Of a DNA stretch of 34,149 nucleotides, positions 1 through 7,937 are shown piece after piece. The notes beneath the pieces were generated by a model. The model saw only the letters and a list, made by a program, of their open reading frames with translations. It made no database searches and was not told the DNA's origin. This DNA is from Kineosphaera limosa NBRC 100340 (GTDB lineage Bacteria > Actinomycetota > Actinomycetes > Actinomycetales > Dermatophilaceae). Within the stretch, counting starts at the first letter, position 1; each line of letters begins with the position of its first letter. The stretch is taken from the NCBI RefSeq assembly GCF_000298215.1, contig NZ_BAHD01000074.1, forward strand, positions 1-34,149, written 5' to 3'. The translations under genes were made by a program, and so were the position numbers.

Positions 1-1
1 G

Positions 2-199
2 CCCAACGGCGTGCGCTGGACTCGCGCCGACGGCACTCCCATCGGCAACCAACTCCGACCCGACGCCACAAGCGACCGCAAGGTCGACGGCGCGACTGGT
101 GGTGGCGCCAACGCCGACGCGCACGGGTCCGAACCGTCGCCATCCGCCCGGACCCCCGAACGCATTGCCCTGCCCAGCGAGCAACCCATCTTGACCTAA
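2..199 (+). CDS. C-terminal end of a protein, possibly DUF222/HNH endonuclease (partial)
   Basis: An open frame enters from the left edge and stops at 197-199. The visible 65 residues begin PNGVRWTRADGTPIGN and continue as a low-complexity tail rich in Gly, Ala, Ser and Pro. A W-T-x-x-D-G-T segment followed by a disordered tail resembles the end of actinobacterial DUF222/13E12-type HNH proteins, but the HNH motif itself would lie outside the window. The assignment is therefore only a guess. The stop lies 18 bases from the stop of the convergent tetR gene, which fits a real gene end. It could also be an unrelated protein or a chance open frame. Confidence 0.35.
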   Translation, partial: PNGVRWTRADGTPIGNQLRPDATSDRKVDGATGGGANADAHGSEPSPSARTPERIALPSEQPILT

Positions 200-217
200 C
201 GTCACTAGCTGCGATCC

Positions 218-772
218 CTAGTCGCGCCGCCTGGGTGCGTTGATGGAGGGCCCCTGATCCAGGGCGAGGATGCGCTCAGCATTGGCCCGGAGCTCGTCGT
301 CCCGGAGCTGGGGCAGCCGCAGGAACCACCGGTAGAAGATCGGCGCGAGGAGCAGTTCGGTCGACTCGCGAGAGCTTGGATATCCGGCGGCTGCAACGAG
401 TCTCGTGATCTGGGCCAGTTGCGGCTCAAGGAGTCGCTCCCGGAATTGCTGCGCAACAACCTCGTCCGTCTGGATCGAGGCGGCCAGCATTCGCAGCAGT
501 GAGGCGCGCGGCTCTTCGGAGATTTCGTCAATCGCTGCTCGTAGCAGTTCTACGACTGTGACATCGCCGGTCGGCGCGTCCGGGGTGGCGGACTCCGCGG
601 CAAGAGCGTCGAAGAGAAGGGCATGGACAGAGGGCCAGTTCCGGTAGAGGGTCTGTTTGCTGGCCCCGGCCTCGGCGGCGATCCCCTCCATGGTCAGGGC
701 GTTGGGGCCACCGCGCTCAGCGAGAGCCAGAACTGCGGCGTACACCCGCTCGACGGTCTTGGGTCTGGCCAT
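218..772 (-). CDS. TetR/AcrR family transcriptional regulator
   Basis: A 184-residue protein of normal TetR length. The N-terminal helix-turn-helix spans about residues 8-52 and includes ALTMEGIAAEAGASKQTLYR followed by a W-P-S segment, the usual TetR recognition helix layout. The C-terminal two thirds is helical and fits a TetR ligand-binding/dimerisation domain, but the ligand cannot be read. It is divergent from the short-chain dehydrogenase at 824. The 51-bp gap holds a perfect 21-bp palindrome at 786-806, so it most likely represses itself and the dehydrogenase. A good -10 box (TATACT, 778-783) ends 5 bases before the ATG and no Shine-Dalgarno is visible, so the mRNA may be leaderless. 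The family call is firm; the target is inferred from layout. Confidence 0.9.
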   Translation of the reverse strand: MARPKTVERVYAAVLALAERGGPNALTMEGIAAEAGASKQTLYRNWPSVHALLFDALAAESATPDAPTGDVTVVELLRAAIDEISEEPRASLLRMLAASIQTDEVVAQQFRERLLEPQLAQITRLVAAAGYPSSRESTELLLAPIFYRWFLRLPQLRDDELRANAERILALDQGPSINAPRRRD

Positions 773-777
773 GCCCC

Positions 778-783
778 AGTATA
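778..783 (-). promoter_or_regulatory. -10 box of the tetR gene (leaderless start)
   Basis: On the minus strand the bases read TATACT, close to the bacterial -10 consensus, with 5 bases before the ATG at 772. Transcription would begin at or next to the A of the start codon. The palindrome at 786-806 lies directly upstream, in the -10/-35 spacer and -35 zone, where a bound repressor would block polymerase. Confidence 0.55.
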
Positions 784-785
784 AG

Positions 786-806
786 AACGAGACGCTGCGT
801 CTCGTT
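786..806. promoter_or_regulatory. TetR operator palindrome
   Basis: The two arms AACGAGACGC and GCGTCTCGTT are exact reverse complements around a single central T. The 21-bp site sits between the divergent tetR (ATG at 772) and dehydrogenase (ATG at 824) genes. Location, symmetry and length are typical of a TetR-family operator controlling both directions. The palindrome is seen directly; binding by the adjacent TetR protein is inferred. Confidence 0.85.
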
Positions 807-823
807 TAGTGTTGAATGATCGC

Positions 824-1666
824 ATGACGACAGCGAAGACCTGGCTCATCACAGGGGCGAGCAGCGGACTCGGGCTCGCCCTGACCAGGTACGTACTGAC
901 CGCTGGTCATCGCGTGGTGGCCACCACTCGGAAGGAGGCCTTGCCTGTCGAGGACGCGCTCCTCACCGTGGTTCGGCTCGACCCCTCGGACAGGGAGCAA
1001 TGCCGAGGCGTCGTCGCGGAGGCCGGCCGGAGCACCGGACGTTTGGACGTGTTGGTGAACAACGCTGGCTATGGACTGGTGGGAGCCGTCGAGGAGGTTA
1101 GCGAGGTAGAGGCTCGCGCCATCGTGGACGTCGACCTATTCGGTCCGATGTGGATGACCCAAGCCGCACTGCCCATCATGCGACGCCAAGGTGAAGGGCA
1201 TATCGTTCAAATCTCCTCCACCGGCGGCGTGGGAGCCATGCCGTTCCTCGGTCTCTACAACGCTGCGAAGTGGGGCCTGGAGGGATTCAGCGAAGCGCTG
1301 GCTGCAGAGGTGCGGCCGATGGGCATCCGAGTCACCCTCGCCGAGATCGGCGCGATGGACACGCAGTGGGCAACATCAAGCATGAGGTTCAGCACGCCCA
1401 ACAACGACTACGACCAGATACGCGAACAGGTCCTCGGAACGGCGACCGTTCCCTGGCCCAGCGAACCCGGAGCATCGGGCGGGGGAACCGCCCCAGATGA
1501 GATCGCCCGCGGCATCGTCAATCACGTGTCTGCAGAATGCGGCCCGCTGCGTCTTGTCCTGGGTGAGGGCGCCGCCGATCAGATCGCGACTGTGTTCGAC
1601 CTCAGGCGACAGGACTACGCAACCCAACCGGGATTCGAACACACCGACACGGACCTCGCCCGCTAG
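824..1666 (+). CDS. Short-chain dehydrogenase/reductase (SDR)
   Basis: A classical SDR of about 280 residues. The Rossmann cofactor motif TGASSGLG is at residues 10-17, the NNAG motif (LVNNAGYG) near residue 80, a catalytic Ser in QISSTGG, and the catalytic Y-x-x-x-K as YNAAK. I chose the ATG at 824 because the protein then starts just before the first beta strand. A GTG in frame at 809 would add five residues but is less likely. It is probably controlled by the divergent TetR regulator through the 786-806 palindrome, a common arrangement for detoxifying oxidoreductases. The substrate cannot be told. Its stop overlaps the stop of the convergent flavoprotein gene by 4 bp. Confidence 0.9.
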   Translation: MTTAKTWLITGASSGLGLALTRYVLTAGHRVVATTRKEALPVEDALLTVVRLDPSDREQCRGVVAEAGRSTGRLDVLVNNAGYGLVGAVEEVSEVEARAIVDVDLFGPMWMTQAALPIMRRQGEGHIVQISSTGGVGAMPFLGLYNAAKWGLEGFSEALAAEVRPMGIRVTLAEIGAMDTQWATSSMRFSTPNNDYDQIREQVLGTATVPWPSEPGASGGGTAPDEIARGIVNHVSAECGPLRLVLGEGAADQIATVFDLRRQDYATQPGFEHTDTDLAR

Positions 1667-2175
1667 CGCTCGCGGAACCGAAACCTTGTGCTGTCGGCGG
1701 GGAAGTTGAACCACGCCAGGGCGCGGCGCGGGGTGATGACGCGCAGGCCGCCGCCGTCGGCGCCGGCCCACGCATCGGCCGAGGGGGAATACCCGGCATC
1801 CGCATACTTGGCGAACGCCTCCGAAAGGCGAGCGCCCAGGCCCTCCGGATCGGCGCGGGTCGCACGTGACTCGCCCTCGACGATGACGACCTGGGTGCCG
1901 CTCTCCAGCGTCAGCGTCACCGCCGGGTTGGCCTCGACGTTGCGGGTGTGTCGCGTCGTCGGCGCGCCGTCGTAGTAGAACGCCCCGTCGAGCCACACAC
2001 CCCAACGCGGCACGCTGTGCGGCCGGCCATCAGGTCGCACGCTGGCGAGCCAATAGTTCTGCGCCGTGCGCAGGCGCTCCTCGACCTCGCTCCACGCCAG
2101 CAATCCGTCGGTGCTCTCGGGCAGGCCGTATCCCTCCGGAAACTCCGGGCGATCGGCGGCCGGGTCGGTACTCAT
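1663..2175 (-). CDS. Pyridoxamine 5'-phosphate oxidase-like FMN/F420-binding protein
   Basis: A 170-residue protein with the split-barrel flavin fold pattern: NYWLASVRPDGRPHSVPRWG (about residues 40-60) is the typical first strands of this family, followed by a region matching the hallmark of cofactor-binding strands (FYYDGAPTTRHTRNVEANP) and the short strand VTLTLESGTQVVIVEGES. Length and order fit the PNPOx-like/F420-dependent reductase superfamily, common in actinobacteria. It is not clear which flavin it binds or what it reduces. The ATG at 2175 is preceded at 7 bases by TAGGGT (2183-2188), consistent with a leaderless start. The open frame extends further upstream on this strand, but that part is antisense to the next gene and has random composition. 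Confidence 0.8.
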   Translation of the reverse strand: MSTDPAADRPEFPEGYGLPESTDGLLAWSEVEERLRTAQNYWLASVRPDGRPHSVPRWGVWLDGAFYYDGAPTTRHTRNVEANPAVTLTLESGTQVVIVEGESRATRADPEGLGARLSEAFAKYADAGYSPSADAWAGADGGGLRVITPRRALAWFNFPADSTRFRFRER

Positions 2176-2182
2176 GCCTGGG

Positions 2183-2188
2183 ACCCTA
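2183..2188 (-). promoter_or_regulatory. -10 box of the PNPOx-like gene (leaderless start)
   Basis: TAGGGT on the minus strand, 7 bases before the ATG at 2175, with no Shine-Dalgarno between. It matches the TANNNT pattern seen at several other genes here. No clear -35 was identified. Confidence 0.4.
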
Positions 2189-2256
2189 CGCCCGCCCGCG
2201 CCCGGCTGTATCTGTCGAAGATCGCCACCACGCCAGCCCGAGCGCACACTGAGGGC

Positions 2257-3642
2257 GTGGGGAGCACTGAACAACAAGAGGATTCGCGGCGCCCATCGAC
2301 CGCGACCGAACCGCCCAGCACCGCCGCAGGCGACACCCGGGCGGCGGTAGTCGAGGCGGCGACCGCCGCGGCGCGAAGCCAACGAGAGGCGACGCAGAGC
2401 CTCCTCGAGACACAGAGCCTCCCCGCGACACAGAGCCTCCCCGCGACGCAGAGCTCGACCAAGAGCCCCCCGCCCGCGCAGAGCTTCCCCAGCCGTCGCT
2501 TCATCAGCCTCGACGTCGCGCGCGGCCTCATGCTCGTCGTCAGCGTCGCGGTCAACGCGTGGATCACGGCCCCCGCCTGGTTCGAGCACGCTGCCTGGGC
2601 GGGCGTGCACCCGGTCGACCTGGTGTTCCCGACGTTCGTGGCCCTCAGTGGCGCCGGGCTCGCGTTCGCCTACGCGCGCCGGATTCCGTTGCGCCCGTTG
2701 CTGTCCCGCGTCATCGTGCTGGCCCTCGCCGGGCTCGCCTACAACGCGCACGCCCAGTACCTGAGCACCGGGCAGCTGGACTGGGCGACGTTCCGCATCC
2801 CCGGCGTCCTGCAGCTCTACGCCGCGATCGTGCTCGTCATCGCCCTGCTGCACTTCGTCCTGCGTCGCTGGTGGGCGTGGCCGCTGTTCACGATCGTCGC
2901 AGCGACCTGCTTCGCCCTGGCGCTGAACCGCTTCGCCGCCGGGTGCCCAGGCGGCGCGCTGACCCCCGAATGCAACCCGTCCGGACTGTTCGACCCCGCG
3001 CTCTTCGGCGTCGAACACATCTACCATCAGGGCCGGTTCGGCCATGACCCGGAGGGGATCGTCGCCCTGGCCGGCGCCACGATCGTCGCCTGCGCCGGCG
3101 CCAGCCTCGGTCACCTGCTGAAGTCGTCCCGGTTGCCCGCGCGGCGCCAGGCGCTGACCGGCCTGCTCATCGTGGCCGCCTTCGCCGGCACCGCCGCCGC
3201 CCTGGCGCCGCTCGCGCCCCCGATGAAGCGCCTGTGGACCCCCGCGTTCGGGTTGGGTGTTGCAGCCGCCTGTCTGGCCGTGCTGCTCGCGCTCCACCTG
3301 CTACTCGACCGTCCCGCCGCTGCTGACCGCCCCGCCGCCGCTGGCCGCCCCGATCACGCGAGGGCGATCCACCTGGCGACCTACCCGCTCATCGCCCTGG
3401 GCCGCAACAGCCTGCTGGTCTACTTCGGCTCCCACGTGCTGATGACGACCCTCGTCCACCTCCCGCCAGGCAGCCCTCGCGGGGAGTCGCTGGCCGCGCG
3501 ACTGTCAGCGACCGCGCCGCCCGGCATCGAGCCGGCGTTGTGGCTCGTCGTCATCGCCCTGGCGGCCTGGACCGCGCTGGCGTGCGTCCTGCATGCGCGC
3601 GGACTCTACCTGCGGCCCTCGGGCCCCGCCCGCCGCCGGTAG
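2257..3642 (+). CDS. DUF1624/heparan-alpha-glucosaminide N-acetyltransferase-like membrane protein
   Basis: The first 80 residues are low complexity (Thr, Ala, Gln, Ser, Pro) and contain a tandem repeat. From about residue 80 the sequence FISLDVARGLMLVVSVAVNA opens the conserved catalytic-domain pattern, followed by HPVDLVFPTFVALSGAGLAF, both typical of DUF1624/HGSNAT-like acyltransferases. Around ten hydrophobic segments follow, with a GRNSLLVYFGSHVL segment near the end as in this family. Human HGSNAT moves acetyl groups across a membrane; the bacterial substrate is unknown. The GTG at 2257 is chosen as the start because frames further left overlap the divergent flavoprotein gene; the exact start is uncertain. 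It ends 34 bp from the convergent response regulator. Confidence 0.75.
   Translation: MGSTEQQEDSRRPSTATEPPSTAAGDTRAAVVEAATAAARSQREATQSLLETQSLPATQSLPATQSSTKSPPPAQSFPSRRFISLDVARGLMLVVSVAVNAWITAPAWFEHAAWAGVHPVDLVFPTFVALSGAGLAFAYARRIPLRPLLSRVIVLALAGLAYNAHAQYLSTGQLDWATFRIPGVLQLYAAIVLVIALLHFVLRRWWAWPLFTIVAATCFALALNRFAAGCPGGALTPECNPSGLFDPALFGVEHIYHQGRFGHDPEGIVALAGATIVACAGASLGHLLKSSRLPARRQALTGLLIVAAFAGTAAALAPLAPPMKRLWTPAFGLGVAAACLAVLLALHLLLDRPAAADRPAAAGRPDHARAIHLATYPLIALGRNSLLVYFGSHVLMTTLVHLPPGSPRGESLAARLSATAPPGIEPALWLVVIALAAWTALACVLHARGLYLRPSGPARRR
2391..2462 (+). repeat. 18-bp tandem repeat in the N-terminal tail of the DUF1624-like protein
   Basis: Two exact copies of an 18-base unit (GACACAGAGCCTCCCCGC, 2409-2426 and 2427-2444) are flanked by two diverged copies (2391-2408 and 2445-2462). 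They encode repeats of T-Q-S-L-P-A in a disordered, cytoplasmic tail. Because the unit is a multiple of three, copy number can change without breaking the frame. Confidence 0.85.
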
Positions 3643-3676
3643 GCGACGATGTCGGCAGCCGGGGTCGAGCCAGCCC

Positions 3677-4384
3677 TCACCGCACGAGCTTGTACCCCGC
3701 GCCCCGCACGGTCTCGATGTGCCCGGGCCCGATCTTCGCGCGCAGGCGCTGCACGGTGACCTCGACGACGTGCGGGTCGCCCCACGCCGCGTCGCCCCAC
3801 ACGATCTCCAGCAGTTGAATGCGCGAGAGCACCCGCCCGATGTGATCGAGAAACGCCTCCAGCAACCGAAACTCGGTGCTCGACAAGGTGACCCGCTCAC
3901 CGTCGCGATGCACCACCATCCCGGGCCGGTCGATGCGCAGATCGCCCACCAGCACGTCCGCGGACTCCGGCTGCTCGGGTCGGCCCCGGCGCAGCACGGC
4001 CCGCAGCCGCGCCGCGAGCACGTCCCCGTCGAACGGCTTGACGACGTAGTCGTCGGCGCCGGCCTCGAAGCCGGCGAGCTGGTCGTGCGGCAGGTCCCGG
4101 GCGGTGAGCACGACGGCCGGCACGTCGGGCTGCCGCTCACGCGCCCGCCGGACGAACGTGATGCCGTCCATCCGGGGCATCACCACGTCGACCACCAGCA
4201 CGTCTGGCCCGACGGCCTCGAGTTGCTCCAGCCCGTTGATGCCGTCGAAGGCGGTCGCCACCCGAAAACCGTGCCGCTCCAGCACGAGTCGGGTGGTGAC
4301 CCGCAGGGTCTCGTCATCTTCAACCAGCAGCACGAGGGGGCCGTCCTGGGGCCCGCCCGCGCCGCTGCGGTCCTCGGCGCTCAT
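3677..4384 (-). CDS. OmpR/PhoB-family response regulator (orphan)
   Basis: A 235-residue two-domain regulator. The receiver domain (about residues 16-130) has the acidic pair in LLVEDDE, the phospho-acceptor Asp66 in LVVDVVMPRMDG, Thr95 in VVLTARD and Lys117 in DDYVVKPFD. The C-terminal winged helix (about 145-235) ends with VEVTVQRLRAKIG and IETVRGAGYKLVR, the recognition helix and wing of OmpR/PhoB proteins. No histidine kinase is next to it; the two kinases in the window are about 23 kb away. It lies 46 bp downstream of the GH65 gene on the same strand, but TAGCCT (4391-4396) six bases before its ATG suggests its own leaderless promoter. Its target genes cannot be read. Confidence 0.92.
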   Translation of the reverse strand: MSAEDRSGAGGPQDGPLVLLVEDDETLRVTTRLVLERHGFRVATAFDGINGLEQLEAVGPDVLVVDVVMPRMDGITFVRRARERQPDVPAVVLTARDLPHDQLAGFEAGADDYVVKPFDGDVLAARLRAVLRRGRPEQPESADVLVGDLRIDRPGMVVHRDGERVTLSSTEFRLLEAFLDHIGRVLSRIQLLEIVWGDAAWGDPHVVEVTVQRLRAKIGPGHIETVRGAGYKLVR

Positions 4385-4390
4385 CTGATC

Positions 4391-4396
4391 AGGCTA
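4391..4396 (-). promoter_or_regulatory. -10 box of the response regulator gene (leaderless start)
   Basis: TAGCCT on the minus strand, 6 bases before the ATG at 4384; no Shine-Dalgarno is present. It implies that the regulator is not only transcribed from the phosphorylase operon upstream. The same hexamer with the same spacing precedes the GPP34-like gene at 16381. Confidence 0.4.
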
Positions 4397-4430
4397 AACG
4401 CTGCGGTCCATCCCAGGTTCTCGACCGTGC

Positions 4431-6956
4431 CTATCGGTGCTCCAGCATGTCGTCGGTGATCGTGGGAATGCCGGCGGTGATGACGCTGCCGTCCTCCCGC
4501 ATCGCACCTTCCATCGGGCGCAGGCTGATGCGGTCCTTCAACCGCGGGCCTTGCCCGTCCAGCGCCACGACCAGCGGCTCATCGCCGGTCAGCTCGAGTT
4601 CATCGCCCCGCACCGACACCCGCGTGGCGGGCCCGTCGACCAGCGTGAACGTGATCTCCTCCTGCGTCACCTCGACGTGCAGCCGGCTGCCCTGGTGCTG
4701 CAACCGGAACGCCAACCGTGGCCAGTCGGCGGGCAGCCGCGGGTCGAAGGTCAGGGTGTCCGTGGAGTCGCGCAACCCGCCGAAGCCGTACACCAGCGCA
4801 TTCCACACGCCCCCGGCGGAGGCGATGTGCAGGCCGTCGCTCGTGTTGCGGTGCAGGTCGGCGAGGTCGACGTAGAGGCCCTGCAGGAAGTAGGCGAGGG
4901 CCACGGCGTGGTGGCCGACCTCCGAGGCGATGATCGACTGCACGACCGCGGACAGCGAGGAGTCGCCCGTGGTGATCGCGTCGTAGTACTCGAAGTTCGC
5001 GCGCTTCTCCTCCGCGGTGAACCGGTCGCCCTGCAGGAACAGCGCGAGCACGACGTCGGCCTGCTTGAGCACCTGGAAGCGGTAGATGACCAGCGGGTGG
5101 TAGTGCAGCAGCAGGGGCCGCTGGGAGTCCGGAGTCTGGGTCAGGTCCCACATCTCCCGGTCGAGAAAGTGCTCGTCCTGCGGGTGGATGCCCAGTCCCT
5201 GCTCGAACGGGATCTTCATGCGGTCGGCGCAGTCCTGCCAGTCGTCGATCTCCGCCGGATCCAACTTCAACCGCGAGGCGAGCTCGGAGTAGGCGTACGG
5301 CTCCTCGTCGCGCAGCCACCGCAGGGTGCGGGCCGCGAGCTCGAGGTTGAACCGGGCCATGACGTTGGTGAACAGGTTGTTGTTCACGACGGTGGTGTAC
5401 TCGTCGGGCCCGGTGACCCCGTGGATGTTGAAGGTTCGCTCGTCGTTGATGTGCCAGAACCCCAGGTCGGCCCACAACCGGGCGGTCTCGACGAGCACCT
5501 CGGCGCCGTAGCGGCGCATGAACGACAGGTCACCGGTCGCCTGCACGTAGCGGTAGATCGCGTACGCGATGTCGGCGTCGATGTGGTACTGCGCCGTACC
5601 GGCGGCGTAGTAAGCCGACGCCTCCTCCCCGTTGATCGTGCGCCACGGGAACAAGGCCCCCCGCTGCGCCATCTCTGCGGCTCGGGTGCGCGCCGCCTCG
5701 AGCATGTTCACGCGGAATCGCAGCAGGTTACGGGCCACGGCCGGGCTCGTGTAGGCCAGGAAGGGCACCACGTAGATCTCGGTGTCCCAGAAGTAGTGCC
5801 CCTCGTAGCCGCTGCCCGTCACGCCCTTGGCCGGCACCCCCAACTGGTCGGAGCGGGCGCTGGCCTGGGCGAGCTGGAAGAGGTTGTAGCGCACGGCCTG
5901 TTGGATCGCGTCGTGCCCGTCGACCTCGACGTCGCTGTGCTCCCAGTAGTTCGCCAGCCAGCGGGCCTGCTCCTCCTGGTAGTGCTGCACCCCGTCGTGA
6001 CGGACCCGATCCAGCGTGCGCCGACACCGGTCGAACAGCTCGCGCACCGGCACGCCCCGCGAGGTGTGATAGGCAACGGCCTTGGTGATGAAGATCGAGC
6101 GGCCCTGCGTCGCGTCGATGCGGAAGACTCGTTTGCCCAGGTCAGGCTCGGTGGAGATGAGGTCCTCGTAGTCGTTCTCGGTCATGATTGCGTGGTCGGT
6201 GCCGACCGCCAACGTCATGCCGGAATCGGCGCAGCGGTACCCCATGATCATCCGCCGGTCGGAGTTCCAGTGCCCCCGCGGCTCCAGCACCCGCTGGGCG
6301 AATGCGGACGCCTTGCGCGGGTCGAAACCCTCGCCCATCGACTCGCCCTTGACGTGGTACTCGTCGACGCCGTCCTGCCGATTGAGCACCTGGCTGGAGA
6401 TGACGATGGGGGCGTCGCCCTCGAGCATCGTCACCTCGATCGTCATGATCGCCAGGTGCCGCTCGGTGAAGGAGACCATGCGGCTGGTGCGCACCTGCAC
6501 CTTCTTGCCCGACGGGGTGCGCCACACCAGGTCGCGCCGCAGGGTGCCGTCGCGAAAGTCAAGACAGCGTTCGTAGTTCTCCAGATCGGCCGTCGAGAGC
6601 AGCAGCGGCTCGTCGTCGACGTACAGCTTCATGAGCTTGGAGTCGGGCACGTTGACGATCGTCTGGCCGGTCTTGGCGAAGCCGAAGGCGGCCTCCGCGT
6701 GCCGAATGGGCCAGGTCTCGTGGAAGCCGTTGACGAACGTGCCGTGCACGTGGGCGTCGCGTCCCTCCGGCGGGTTGCCCCGCATCCCGAGGTAGCCGTT
6801 ACCGACGGCGAAGAGCGTCTCGGTGACGCCGAGGTCGTTCAGCGAGGGCCAGCGCTCGACGAGCCGCCACGGGTCCGCGGGAAAGCGGTGCCGATCGATG
6901 GGGTCGTAGGCCGAGCCGTCTCGCGCGGCCTTGCGGGCCTCCGACAGGGCGCTCAC
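4431..6956 (-). CDS. Glycoside hydrolase family 65 protein (disaccharide phosphorylase/hydrolase)
   Basis: An 841-residue protein matching GH65 in length and layout: an N-terminal beta-sandwich with ETLFAVGNGYLGMRGNPPEG near residue 40, then an (alpha/alpha)6 barrel. The catalytic acid Glu519 lies in HGVTGPDEYTTVVNNN, and the phosphate-loop region reads HIASAGGVWNALVYGFGG. GH65 enzymes split maltose, trehalose or kojibiose with phosphate, releasing beta-glucose 1-phosphate; some hydrolyse instead. The GTG start at 6956 overlaps the stop of the beta-phosphoglucomutase gene by four bases (GTGA), so the two are translationally coupled and the mutase would convert the product to glucose 6-phosphate. 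M. tuberculosis has a similar pair (Rv3400/Rv3401, from memory). The exact sugar cannot be read. Confidence 0.9.
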   Translation of the reverse strand: MSALSEARKAARDGSAYDPIDRHRFPADPWRLVERWPSLNDLGVTETLFAVGNGYLGMRGNPPEGRDAHVHGTFVNGFHETWPIRHAEAAFGFAKTGQTIVNVPDSKLMKLYVDDEPLLLSTADLENYERCLDFRDGTLRRDLVWRTPSGKKVQVRTSRMVSFTERHLAIMTIEVTMLEGDAPIVISSQVLNRQDGVDEYHVKGESMGEGFDPRKASAFAQRVLEPRGHWNSDRRMIMGYRCADSGMTLAVGTDHAIMTENDYEDLISTEPDLGKRVFRIDATQGRSIFITKAVAYHTSRGVPVRELFDRCRRTLDRVRHDGVQHYQEEQARWLANYWEHSDVEVDGHDAIQQAVRYNLFQLAQASARSDQLGVPAKGVTGSGYEGHYFWDTEIYVVPFLAYTSPAVARNLLRFRVNMLEAARTRAAEMAQRGALFPWRTINGEEASAYYAAGTAQYHIDADIAYAIYRYVQATGDLSFMRRYGAEVLVETARLWADLGFWHINDERTFNIHGVTGPDEYTTVVNNNLFTNVMARFNLELAARTLRWLRDEEPYAYSELASRLKLDPAEIDDWQDCADRMKIPFEQGLGIHPQDEHFLDREMWDLTQTPDSQRPLLLHYHPLVIYRFQVLKQADVVLALFLQGDRFTAEEKRANFEYYDAITTGDSSLSAVVQSIIASEVGHHAVALAYFLQGLYVDLADLHRNTSDGLHIASAGGVWNALVYGFGGLRDSTDTLTFDPRLPADWPRLAFRLQHQGSRLHVEVTQEEITFTLVDGPATRVSVRGDELELTGDEPLVVALDGQGPRLKDRISLRPMEGAMREDGSVITAGIPTITDDMLEHR

Positions 6957-7684
6957 GGCACCAGCTCCTGCAGGTCCGCCACGACGACCTGCGCCCCGCT
7001 GGCTCGCAGCGCGTCGGCGCCGGCGCCGCGGTCGACACCGACGACCAGGCCGAACCCGCCGGCCGCACCGGCCTTGACCCCGGAGTGCGCGTCCTCCAGC
7101 ACGACGCACTTCTCGTGCGCCACGCCGAGTTGGTCGGCGGCGTTCTGGAAGGTGTCGGGTGCCGGCTTGCCCGGCAGCCCCTTCGCGGCGGCGACCTGTC
7201 CGTCGACGATGACGGGGAAACGCTCGAAGAGGCCCGCGGCCTTCAGCACGGCCGGGGCGTTCTTGGAGGAGGAGACGACCGCCAGCCGCACCGACTCCGG
7301 CAGGGCGTCGAGCAGGGCGACCGAGCCGGGGTACGGCTCGACGCCCTCCTGGGCGAGCACCGCGTTGAACGCGTCGTTCTTGCGGTTACCCAGCCCGCAC
7401 ACGGTCTCCTGCCCCGGAGGCTGATCGGTCGGGTCGGTGGGATCGCCCTCCGGTAGCTCGATGTCGCGGGAGGCGAGGAAGGTGCGCACCCCGTCGTAGC
7501 GCGGCTTGCCGTCGATGTGGTCGAAGTAGTCGGCTTCTCGGTAGGGCTGCTGCGCCTGCGCGTCGTCGCGCGAGTTCAGGTAGTCGGTGAACATGCGCTC
7601 CCAGGCCCGCATGTGCACCTCGGCCGTAGGGGTCAGCACCCCGTCGAGGTCGAACAGGGCGGCGTCGTACTCAGTCCAGTCCAC
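6953..7684 (-). CDS. Beta-phosphoglucomutase (HAD superfamily)
   Basis: A HAD phosphatase-fold protein of 243 residues. The nucleophile motif FDLDGVLTPTAEVH gives Asp12 and Asp14 and is the beta-phosphoglucomutase form of motif I. Motif II is AVVSSSKNA, a Lys-containing region is KGLPGKPAPDTF, and motif IV is VLEDAHSGVKAG. A long cap domain (about residues 20-120) includes GKPRYDGVRTFLASR, typical of beta-PGMs acting beside GH65 phosphorylases. It should convert beta-glucose 1-phosphate to glucose 6-phosphate. GTG at 7684 is preferred over GTG 7693 because TAGAGT lies 7 bases before it. It overlaps the GH65 gene by 4 bp and is its likely operon partner. Confidence 0.9.
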   Translation of the reverse strand: MDWTEYDAALFDLDGVLTPTAEVHMRAWERMFTDYLNSRDDAQAQQPYREADYFDHIDGKPRYDGVRTFLASRDIELPEGDPTDPTDQPPGQETVCGLGNRKNDAFNAVLAQEGVEPYPGSVALLDALPESVRLAVVSSSKNAPAVLKAAGLFERFPVIVDGQVAAAKGLPGKPAPDTFQNAADQLGVAHEKCVVLEDAHSGVKAGAAGGFGLVVGVDRGAGADALRASGAQVVVADLQELVP

Positions 7685-7691
7685 GCACTCC

Positions 7692-7697
7692 ACTCTA
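7692..7697 (-). promoter_or_regulatory. -10 box of the beta-PGM/GH65 operon (leaderless start)
   Basis: TAGAGT on the minus strand, 7 bases before the GTG at 7684. It supports that start over the other in-frame GTG at 7693, which would lie inside the box. The ~240 bp from here to the next gene (7938) hold no other gene I can support. Confidence 0.4.
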
Positions 7698-7937
7698 AGG
7701 AAGGTTGGCCGGAACGCCCCAGCGGCGAGTGCCTTTTTGAGCAACGGCCGAACGCCCGCCTGCCCCTCTCGGCACTTCTGCGCACCCCTCGCGGGAGCTC
7801 CAGGACAGCCGACCGGCAGCCGTTCAGAACGAGCGACCAACTTCTTCGACACATCTCTTCAGGTCGACCGTCCGGGTACCGATGGGTGGGTAACGGCCGA
7901 CACAGGGGGTGGAGGCCACACACGCAGGGGGAACATC

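Noticed and set aside
4437-7424. A 995-residue open frame on the plus strand opposite the phosphorylase and mutase genes.
   Set aside because: It is antisense to two genes with clear catalytic motifs; high GC content leaves long chance frames, and its composition (Arg, Val, Gly, His-rich) has no recognisable domain.
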